A stretch of DNA of 9,426 nt from contig JAFQJX010000101.1 in assembly GCA_017397205.1 (NCBI GenBank), positions 1-9,426 of the forward strand, written 5' to 3'. Shown in pieces: positions 4,118-9,426 of the stretch. The stretch comes from Clostridia bacterium. GTDB taxonomy: Bacteria > Bacillota > Clostridia > Oscillospirales > CAG-272. Both the position numbers and the translations under genes were made by a program. Under the pieces are notes generated by a model, which was not told where the DNA came from, did not search any database, and saw nothing but the letters and a program-made list of their open reading frames with translations. Positions within the stretch are counted from its first letter, which is position 1, and every line of letters starts with the position of its first letter.

Positions 4118-7100
4118 TCAGTCTCCGCTTGCGCCGCGGCGGCTGACCATTTCCATAAATTGGTCCTGTGTCATCATCAGCTCTCTCGGTTTGGTGCCGT
4201 TGGGAGGGCCGACGATGCCCAGCATTTCCATCTGGTCAATGTACTTGGCGGCCTTGCCGTAGCCAAGACCGATACGGCGCTGGAGCAGCGAGGTGGAAAT
4301 ATTGCCGTTTGCAAACGCCACCTGGCACGCCTCCATAAAGCGGCTGTCCTCAAAGATATCGCCGTCCGCCTCGTCGTCCTCGTCACGCTCCACCGTCCGC
4401 TTGCCTGCGTTTTTGTACTTTTCGGTTTCGCTTTCAATCTGGGCGCTGATGATTTCGTCGTAGGTGTTGCCCGTGGTGTTCTGCTTGAGGAAGGTGACGA
4501 CGTTTTCCACCTCCTCGTCCGTCACGAAGGCACTCTGCATACGGACGGGCTCGCGTCCCTTGATGCTTGCCAGGGCGTCGCCCTTGTCCAGGAGCTTTTC
4601 CGCACCCACCGTATCCAGAATGGTACGGGAGTCCGTGCCCGAGGAAACGTGCAGGGCAATACGGGTCGGGATATTTGCCTTGATGACACCCGTAATCACG
4701 TCCACGGAGGGGCGCTGGGTACCGATAATCAGGTGAATACCTGCGGCGCGCGCCTTTTGCGCAATCCGCGCGATAGCGGGCTCCACGGCGTCACGCACCT
4801 GCATCATCAGGTCGTTGAGCTCGTCAATGACGATGATAATAGTGGGCTGCGGCTCACCGAGAGTGGGGTCCTGCCTGACGATGCGGTTGTAGCCCGCGAT
4901 GTTCCGCGTGCCCGTCTTTTCCATCAGGGAATAGCGGCGCTCCATTTCACCCACCGCCCAGATCAGGGCACCTGCCGCCTTCTGCGGCTCAACGACGGGA
5001 GGAATGAGCAGATGCGGAATACCGCTGTAAACGGAAAGCTCCACGCGCTTGGGGTCCACGAGAATGAGCTTGACCTCGTCGGGCCTTGCGCGGTAAAGCA
5101 GAGAAACGAGAATGGAGTTCATGAGAACGGATTTACCCATACCCGTTGCACCTGCAATCAGGCAGTGGGGCATTTCCGCGATGTCGGCAAACTGCGTTCC
5201 GCCCGTGACGGTTGCACCGAGGGGCACGCGCGTGACCGTTTCGCCGTTTTTGAACTCGGACGTGTCAATCAGCGAGGACAGGCGCACGGTGGTGGGAGTG
5301 CGGTTCGGGATTTCCACGCCGAGGTAGGGCGTATTGGGAACGGGGTTGATACGCACGCTCTCCACGGCAAGATTCAGGGCAATATCGCTGGAAAGGTTGA
5401 TGAGCTGCTGAATGCGCACGCCGTCGGGGGGCGAGATGCAGAAGCGGGTAATACGGGGACCCACCATCACCTGCTTGACCTCTACCGCAAAGCGGAATTT
5501 CTGGAACGCCGCCACCAGCAGGTCGCTCAGCTCGTCAATCTCCGATTCTGAATTCTGGTTGACGATCGGCGCGGAGCGCTTGAGCAGGGAAAGAGGCGGG
5601 AACAGGTAGGAGGTGGGGGCGGGAGCCGCCTGTGTCTGCCGTGTGGCAGGGGTTGCCGTGCGGGTGCTGACGGGAGCAGTCGCGGGCGCCGCGGGAGCGC
5701 TTTGAACGGGCGCCTGTATGGGGCTTGGCTGCGCGGGAGCGGTTACTTGCGTAGGTGCCGGTGCAGGCGCAGGTGCCTGTGCCCCCATGGGTGCGGGTAC
5801 GACGGGTGCCTGTCCGTCAGGCACAGGCATGACGGGTGGCTGCATATAGGGATAGGGCTGGGGTGCATAGCCCGCGTAGGGCTGATTCGGATAAGGTTGA
5901 TTCGGGTAGGGCTGATTCGGGTAGGGCTGCCAGCCGACGGGTGCGTATCCAACGGGCTGCGTGGGCATTCCTCCGTTGGGAACGGGATAGGACTGCTGTC
6001 CCCACGGCGCCGCCTGCTGGGGTGCCTGTGCGCCGATGGCGCCGCTCATGGGAATCTGCTCCTGCTCGGAGGGCTGGGTGGCAGGGTGCACGTAGGGCAG
6101 GTCGTTGACGGACTGCTCGCTCTCCTCGCGCACGGTGATTTGCTCAAACGCCGAGAGGGAGGTGTCCTGGGTGTCCTCACCCGTTTGGGTTGCCGCAGGG
6201 CTGTCCGTGGCGGCGCCGTCACTCTCCTCGCGTCCCTTTCTCGTGCGGAGCGGCTCCGCGTGAATCAGGTAGGAGCCGACGGCACCGCTGGGTCCCTGTA
6301 CGCCGCCCTCTACGGTGTGATAATCCGCGCGGTTGATGGTGGGCGCGGACGGGCGCACCTGTGTCAGTCTGCCGCCTGCGGCAGAGGAAGCGGTCGCATA
6401 AGAGGGGGCGGAGACGGGGCGTAAAATCGCAGGGGTGCTGTCAATGACGGCACCGCCGGAAAGCGGGTCAAAGGAGCCGAATACGGCATCCGCCTGTCGG
6501 GCGGAATCCGTCGCATCAGCACCGTCCGCAGGGGTCGGGGTTACGCCGCAGGGGGCGGCGTATTCCTCGCGCGTATCGGGCGCGTAGGCAGGCGCACAAG
6601 ACGGTGCGGCGTCCACCGCATCCCCTTGGGGAGCGCCAAGCTCCAGCGCCTCTGCCTCAAGGCGCCGCCTGATTTGTTCAAAGCTTTCCTCCTCCTCGGG
6701 GGGGAAGTAGCCGTCCTCCTCCATCTGGCGTCTTGCCGCAAGCTCGCGTGCATCCGCCTCAAGGCGCTTCCGCTCTCGCCGCTGTGCCAGGCGAAGCTCT
6801 CGTTTTTCTTTTCTCGTCATACCTTTCTCTTGCTTTTCCGTAGTGGTTTGGGCTTGGGGGGGCTGATTTGCTGCCGTCTGCTCGGGTGCGTCATCCCCGT
6901 CTGCGTCCTCTCCGCCGACAAGGGGCAGGGGCGCCGGCTCTGCCTCGGCTTCCGCCGCCGCGCGCTTTTCCTTCATTTTCTCCTTGATGTGATAGGGGGA
7001 AAGCTTGAGGAAATGGGCAAAGAACAAAAGCAGCACCACCGCCAGGACGAAGGGCACGCCGATAAAGCCCGTCAGCTTGCAGAGCACGAAGCCCACCGTT

Positions 7101-7534
7101 CCGCCGAGAAGCCCGGGGCCCGAGAGGGCAACGCCGTCGCGGAAGAACTCAGAAACGGAATAGGTGATTTCCTGCCGCCCGGGCGTCAGGTAAAAATAGA
7201 AGGCGCCGTACAGGACGAGAAACAGGGCAAAGTACACGCCGCGGGCAATTCCGCGCTCCAGGCGGACGTCCGCTCTCCAGCGCACACCCTGCCACAGAAG
7301 CAACAGGGGAATGGCGTACATGCCGTGTAAGAACAGACCTGCCAGCACCTTGAGAAGCCAGGTGCCCAGCACGCTGTCATTTTTTCCAAGCGCATCCAGC
7401 ACGAGGAAAAAGCCAATCAGCACCGCCACCGCCACGAACAGGCAGGGCAGGATACTGTGAATGGCTCTCTTGGGGTCGTAAAAGGGCGGTTTCTCCACCG
7501 CCTCCCGTGACTGCTTCTTTTTCTTGAACAGCAT
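4118..7534 (-). CDS. ftsK: FtsK/SpoIIIE family DNA translocase
   Basis: The 1138-residue protein is a membrane-anchored, ATP-driven double-stranded DNA pump that clears chromosomes from the closing septum, and in spore formers moves DNA into the forespore. Four or five hydrophobic segments lie at about 28-49, 59-81, 98-117 and 141-176. A linker of about 465 residues follows, with a charged helical part near 239-300 and a Pro/Gln/Ala-rich part that includes YPNQP repeats at about 538-553. The motor starts near 643 (YLFPPLSLL). Walker A is GATGMGKS at 795-802 and Walker B ends in IDELNDLMM with D904 and E905. The C-terminal gamma winged helix (about 1063-1122) contains STSLLQRR and GIVGPPNGTKPREL. 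SpoIIIE of B. subtilis is roughly 790 residues, so the excess here is almost all linker. The ATG at 7534 has AAGGAGGA upstream. It heads the four-gene run from the promoter at 7607-7635. Whether it serves division, sporulation or both cannot be told from this window. Confidence 0.96.
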   Translation of the reverse strand: MLFKKKKQSREAVEKPPFYDPKRAIHSILPCLFVAVAVLIGFFLVLDALGKNDSVLGTWLLKVLAGLFLHGMYAIPLLLLWQGVRWRADVRLERGIARGVYFALFLVLYGAFYFYLTPGRQEITYSVSEFFRDGVALSGPGLLGGTVGFVLCKLTGFIGVPFVLAVVLLLFFAHFLKLSPYHIKEKMKEKRAAAEAEAEPAPLPLVGGEDADGDDAPEQTAANQPPQAQTTTEKQEKGMTRKEKRELRLAQRRERKRLEADARELAARRQMEEDGYFPPEEEESFEQIRRRLEAEALELGAPQGDAVDAAPSCAPAYAPDTREEYAAPCGVTPTPADGADATDSARQADAVFGSFDPLSGGAVIDSTPAILRPVSAPSYATASSAAGGRLTQVRPSAPTINRADYHTVEGGVQGPSGAVGSYLIHAEPLRTRKGREESDGAATDSPAATQTGEDTQDTSLSAFEQITVREESEQSVNDLPYVHPATQPSEQEQIPMSGAIGAQAPQQAAPWGQQSYPVPNGGMPTQPVGYAPVGWQPYPNQPYPNQPYPNQPYAGYAPQPYPYMQPPVMPVPDGQAPVVPAPMGAQAPAPAPAPTQVTAPAQPSPIQAPVQSAPAAPATAPVSTRTATPATRQTQAAPAPTSYLFPPLSLLKRSAPIVNQNSESEIDELSDLLVAAFQKFRFAVEVKQVMVGPRITRFCISPPDGVRIQQLINLSSDIALNLAVESVRINPVPNTPYLGVEIPNRTPTTVRLSSLIDTSEFKNGETVTRVPLGATVTGGTQFADIAEMPHCLIAGATGMGKSVLMNSILVSLLYRARPDEVKLILVDPKRVELSVYSGIPHLLIPPVVEPQKAAGALIWAVGEMERRYSLMEKTGTRNIAGYNRIVRQDPTLGEPQPTIIIVIDELNDLMMQVRDAVEPAIARIAQKARAAGIHLIIGTQRPSVDVITGVIKANIPTRIALHVSSGTDSRTILDTVGAEKLLDKGDALASIKGREPVRMQSAFVTDEEVENVVTFLKQNTTGNTYDEIISAQIESETEKYKNAGKRTVERDEDDEADGDIFEDSRFMEACQVAFANGNISTSLLQRRIGLGYGKAAKYIDQMEMLGIVGPPNGTKPRELMMTQDQFMEMVSRRGASGD
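5877..5921 (-). repeat. Tandem 15-bp repeats inside ftsK (YPNQP units)
   Basis: Three consecutive 15-bp units (5877-5891, 5892-5906, 5907-5921) differ at only a few positions, and a partial fourth follows at 5922-5929. Because the unit is five codons, gain or loss keeps the frame and changes the linker length by YPNQP steps. The last two units are nearly identical, which suggests recent expansion. Confidence 0.9.
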
Positions 7535-7537
7535 GGC

Positions 7538-7589
7538 TCCTCCTTGCGTTGCGCCCGCACCTGTTACAGGGAATGAGGGTGCGCGGGCG
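7538..7589 (-). promoter_or_regulatory. ftsK leader stem-loop and ribosome binding site
   Basis: In the ftsK leader CGCCCGC (7583-7589 side) can pair with GCGGGCG (7552-7558 side), extended by three further pairs after a 2-base bulge. Inside lies an 11-base palindrome CCTGTAACAGG (7560-7570), one end of which competes with the extended pairing. The ribosome binding site AAGGAGGA (7538-7545) lies just downstream and remains single-stranded. The structure may stabilise the transcript or act as a regulatory target. It resembles no riboswitch I know. Confidence 0.45.
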
Positions 7590-7606
7590 TAAATCTCTAC
7601 GAATAC

Positions 7607-7635
7607 ATTATACAGTAATCCGCGCTCAAAAACAA
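7607..7635 (-). promoter_or_regulatory. Sigma-A-type promoter of the ftsK operon
   Basis: On the minus strand TTGTTT (7630-7635) and a perfect TATAAT (7607-7612) are 17 bases apart. The expected start near 7600 gives a leader of about 66 bases that includes the stem-loop described separately. The -35 box is 47 bp from the -35 box of the divergent cysS promoter. Confidence 0.75.
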
Positions 7636-7639
7636 GGGG

Positions 7640-7667
7640 AAAAAGGGCGGAGGTCCGCTAATTTTTT
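7640..7667. other. Terminator-like stem between the divergent promoters
   Basis: GCGG and CCGC (7647-7650, 7655-7658) form a short stem around AGGT, flanked by a run of A on one side and six T on the other. It looks like a weak terminator facing either way, yet no gene ends here. It may block stray transcription between the two promoters, or be chance. Confidence 0.25.
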
Positions 7668-7682
7668 GTGCCGACCGCCACC

Positions 7683-7711
7683 TTGACAAGGGTGGGGAAA
7701 TACTATATAAT
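7683..7711 (+). promoter_or_regulatory. Consensus sigma-A promoter of cysS
   Basis: TTGACA (7683-7688), a 17-base spacer and TATAAT (7706-7711) match the housekeeping consensus at every position of both boxes. Transcription should begin near 7718, leaving only about 26 bases before the cysS start. That is too short for a T-box leader, the usual tRNA-sensing control of synthetase genes in Bacillota. Confidence 0.92.
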
Positions 7712-7715
7712 AGTA
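7701..7715. promoter_or_regulatory. 15-bp dyad covering the cysS -10 box
   Basis: TACTAT and ATAGTA are perfect 6-base arms around ATA, centred on the -10 element. A protein bound here would block RNA polymerase. The -10 consensus itself supplies much of the symmetry, so this may be incidental. Confidence 0.3.
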
Positions 7716-7743
7716 TGTTGAAAAATCCCACATGGAGTTACCT

Positions 7744-9171
7744 ATGCTACTGTACAATTCTCTCAGCCACGAAAAGGAGGAGTTTATCCCCCACGTCCCG
7801 GGCAAGGTCAGCATGTATACCTGCGGACCCACCGTGTATCACTACGCCCATATCGGCAACCTCCGCACCTATATGATGGAGGACGTGCTGGACAAATATC
7901 TGCGCTACCTCGGCTATGACGTGACCCGTGTCATGAATATCACGGACGTCGGGCACCTGACGGGGGACAGCGACGAGGGCGAGGACAAGATGCTCCAGGG
8001 CGCCAAGCGCGAAAGGAAAACGGTCCTTGAAATTGCCAAGTTCTACACCGACGCCTTTTTTGAGGACTGCAAAAAGCTCAACATCCGCATTCCCGAGCGC
8101 GTGGAGCCGGCGACGGGCTGTATTGACGATTTCATCCGCGTCATTTCCTCTCTCTTGGAAAAGGGCTATGCCTACGAGGCGGGCGGAAATATCTATTTTG
8201 ATACCTCCAAGCTGGACAAATACTACGTCTTCCACGGCTTCCGCGAGGAGGACCTTGCCGTCGGCGTGCGTGACGGCGTGGAGGAGGACGGCAACAAGCG
8301 CAGTCAGGCAGACTTCGTGCTTTGGTTTACCAAGAGCAAGTTTGACAGCCAGGAGCTGAAATGGGAGAGCCCCTGGGGCGTCGGCTACCCCGGCTGGCAC
8401 ATTGAGTGCTCCTGCATTTCCATGAAGCACCTCGGGGAATATCTGGATATCCATTGCGGCGGCATTGACAACGCCTTCCCCCACCATACCAACGAAATCG
8501 CGCAGAGCGAGGCATACCTCGGGCACCCCTGGTGCAAGTATTGGATGCACGTGCTGCACCTGAATACCAAGAGCGGCAAGATGAGCAAATCCAAGGGAGA
8601 GTTCCTGACCGTTTCTCTGCTTGAGAGCAAGGGCTACGACCCCCTGGAATACCGCTTCTTCTGCCTTGGCTCCCACTACCGTAAATCCCTGGTATTTACC
8701 TGGGAAAACCTGGAGAACGCCGCCATCGCCTACCGCAAACTGAAGGCGAGAATTGACAAGCTTCAGCCCGCCCCCGGCGAGGAATACGACGAGGCAGGCG
8801 CCGCCCCCCACAAGGCGGCATTCCGCGCGGCGCTTGACAATGACCTGAATACCTCCCTTGCCGTGACCGCCGTCTATGACGTGCTCAAGGCACCCCTGAA
8901 CGCCACCACCAAGCTGGCGCTCCTGCGTGACTTTGATACGGTGCTGGGGCTGAATCTTGTCGCAGAAAACGGCAAGGAGGAGCCGCAGAATGCCGCCGAC
9001 TCCGTGGGCGGCACCCTGACCCGTGAGGAAATTGAGGCGGCAATCGCCGCCCGCCTTGAGGCAAAGAAAAACAAGAATTACGCCGAGGCGGACCGCATCC
9101 GCGCATCTCTTGCCGAGCAGGGCATCACGCTGACCGATACGCCAAGCGGCACGACCTACACCGTGCTCTGA
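7744..9171 (+). CDS. cysS: Cysteinyl-tRNA synthetase
   Basis: The 475-residue class I synthetase charges tRNA-Cys with cysteine in the cytoplasm using ATP. Numbered from the ATG at 7744, the family signatures are CGPTVY (Cys27 is the first zinc ligand), the HIGH-type motif HIGN at 36-39, WHIECS with Cys222, FPHHTNE with His247 and Glu251, and KMSKS at 279-283. The four zinc ligands that give cysteine its selectivity are thus all present. The C-terminal part carries the expected helical anticodon-recognition region ending in a short ITLTDTPSGTTY segment. An in-frame ATG at 7732 would add four residues. I prefer 7744 because GGAG (7734-7737) is six bases upstream of it and MLLYNSL is the normal family start. 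The gene has a full-consensus promoter and its own terminator, so it is probably monocistronic and strongly expressed. It diverges from ftsK. Confidence 0.98.
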   Translation: MLLYNSLSHEKEEFIPHVPGKVSMYTCGPTVYHYAHIGNLRTYMMEDVLDKYLRYLGYDVTRVMNITDVGHLTGDSDEGEDKMLQGAKRERKTVLEIAKFYTDAFFEDCKKLNIRIPERVEPATGCIDDFIRVISSLLEKGYAYEAGGNIYFDTSKLDKYYVFHGFREEDLAVGVRDGVEEDGNKRSQADFVLWFTKSKFDSQELKWESPWGVGYPGWHIECSCISMKHLGEYLDIHCGGIDNAFPHHTNEIAQSEAYLGHPWCKYWMHVLHLNTKSGKMSKSKGEFLTVSLLESKGYDPLEYRFFCLGSHYRKSLVFTWENLENAAIAYRKLKARIDKLQPAPGEEYDEAGAAPHKAAFRAALDNDLNTSLAVTAVYDVLKAPLNATTKLALLRDFDTVLGLNLVAENGKEEPQNAADSVGGTLTREEIEAAIAARLEAKKNKNYAEADRIRASLAEQGITLTDTPSGTTYTVL

Positions 9172-9201
9172 TGCGGCTTGCCCGCAAATTCCGTCACAAG
9201 C

Positions 9202-9247
9202 AAAAAAGAAACCGTTCGCGGTTTCTTTTTTCTTTTCATTTTTTTGC
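9202..9247 (+). terminator. Strong bidirectional rho-independent terminator after cysS
   Basis: AAAAAAGAAACCG (9202-9214) and CGGTTTCTTTTTT (9219-9231) pair perfectly over 13 bases around a UUCG tetraloop, a very stable loop. A T-rich tail continues to about 9245. The A-run on the left arm gives a U-tract on the other strand too. It begins about 30 bases after the cysS stop and insulates it from the next promoter. Confidence 0.93.
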
Positions 9248-9269
9248 CAAGGGTACCAGCGATTTGCCG

Positions 9270-9298
9270 TTTCCAAAACGCGGGGAGGGGAGTATAAT
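9270..9298 (+). promoter_or_regulatory. Promoter of the probable mecA gene
   Basis: TATAAT (9293-9298) is perfect; TTTCCA (9270-9275) stands 17 bases upstream and matches four of six -35 positions. The expected start near 9305 gives a leader of about 34 bases. A ribosome binding site AGGAG (9324-9328) lies 10 bases before the ATG. The spacer is G-rich (GCGGGGAGGGGAG). Confidence 0.7.
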
Positions 9299-9338
9299 GG
9301 AATAGGACCCTTTTCGGTCAGTTAGGAGATACATAGAT

Positions 9339-9426
9339 ATGGAGCTGATTGTCATCAGCGATACAAAGCTGAAAATCATACTCACGCAGGTGGATATGCA
9401 GAACTTCGGTCTTGGCACCGAGACCC
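9339..9426 (+). CDS. mecA: Probable adaptor protein MecA, N-terminal 29 residues only
   Basis: The gene runs off the window after 29 codons. The visible start, MELIVISDTKLKIILT followed by QVDMQNFGL, resembles the opening of clostridial MecA proteins: a beta strand ending in a SDTKLKI-type segment, then the start of a helix that commonly reads as an aspartate-methionine pair. MecA recruits substrates to the ClpC/ClpP protease through its N-terminal domain, and in Bacillus it controls competence through ComK. With so little sequence the call rests on the N-terminal pattern plus a clear promoter and ribosome binding site. Another small regulatory protein with a similar first strand is possible. 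Confidence 0.6.
   Translation, partial: MELIVISDTKLKIILTQVDMQNFGLGTET

Noticed and set aside
4160..5551. A 463-codon open frame on the plus strand inside ftsK
   Set aside because: It is antisense to the conserved FtsK motor and gamma domains. Its translation is rich in His, Arg and Val without recognisable motifs, a normal shadow of GC-biased third positions.
5702..6424. A 240-codon plus-strand frame rich in Gly, Arg and Leu opposite the ftsK linker
   Set aside because: Its repetitive composition is the complement of the Pro/Gln-rich linker repeats, and it lacks a ribosome binding site.
7747..9276. A 509-codon open frame on the minus strand opposite cysS
   Set aside because: It mirrors cysS almost end to end, starts within or beyond the cysS terminator, and has no family motif. 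The cysS strand carries every class I signature.

Overview
The window reads as a chromosomal segment of a GC-rich member of the Bacillota, most likely an uncultured Clostridia-class (Oscillospirales- or Christensenellales-like) bacterium. The basis is gene content and signals: a SpoIIIE/FtsK-type translocase, a short TtcA-type tRNA thiolase, a cell-wall amidase_3, a probable MecA adaptor start, strong AGGAGG-type ribosome binding sites and near-consensus sigma-A promoters. The taxonomic placement is inference from these features, not a search.

Layout, left to right. (1) 1-642, minus strand: the first 214 residues of an unrecognised lipoprotein whose 3' end lies outside the window, with its own promoter (695-723) and a small leader hairpin. 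(2) 643-962: non-coding, holding that promoter, a rho-independent terminator for the next gene (763-791), and a perfect 18-bp tandem duplication (804-839). (3) 963-1700, minus: a TtcA-family tRNA 2-thiolation enzyme. (4) A 63-bp divergent gap with a 17-bp dyad. (5) 1764-2327, plus: an N-acetylmuramoyl-L-alanine amidase catalytic domain with no export signal. (6) 2332-7534, minus: a tight four-gene run transcribed as ftsK, then a DJ-1/PfpI protein, 5-formyltetrahydrofolate cyclo-ligase and a cysteine-rich zinc-ribbon-like protein; gaps are 15 bp, a 4-bp ATGA overlap and 2 bp. (7) 7535-7743: a divergent regulatory region with back-to-back promoters for ftsK and cysS. (8) 7744-9171, plus: cysteinyl-tRNA synthetase, closed by a strong bidirectional terminator. 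(9) 9270-9426, plus: a promoter and the first 29 codons of a probable mecA.

Together the genes cover chromosome segregation (FtsK), translation and tRNA modification (CysS, TtcA), one-carbon metabolism (cyclo-ligase), wall turnover (amidase) and probably regulated proteolysis (MecA). The ftsK run looks like one transcription unit, but I see no pathway joining its members. I saw no mobile element, CRISPR array, tRNA, rRNA or defence system. This is mostly ordinary core genome. The points worth a second look are the lipoprotein, the zinc-ribbon protein, the very long FtsK linker with its altered Walker B loop, the signal-less amidase, and several short dyads and repeats.
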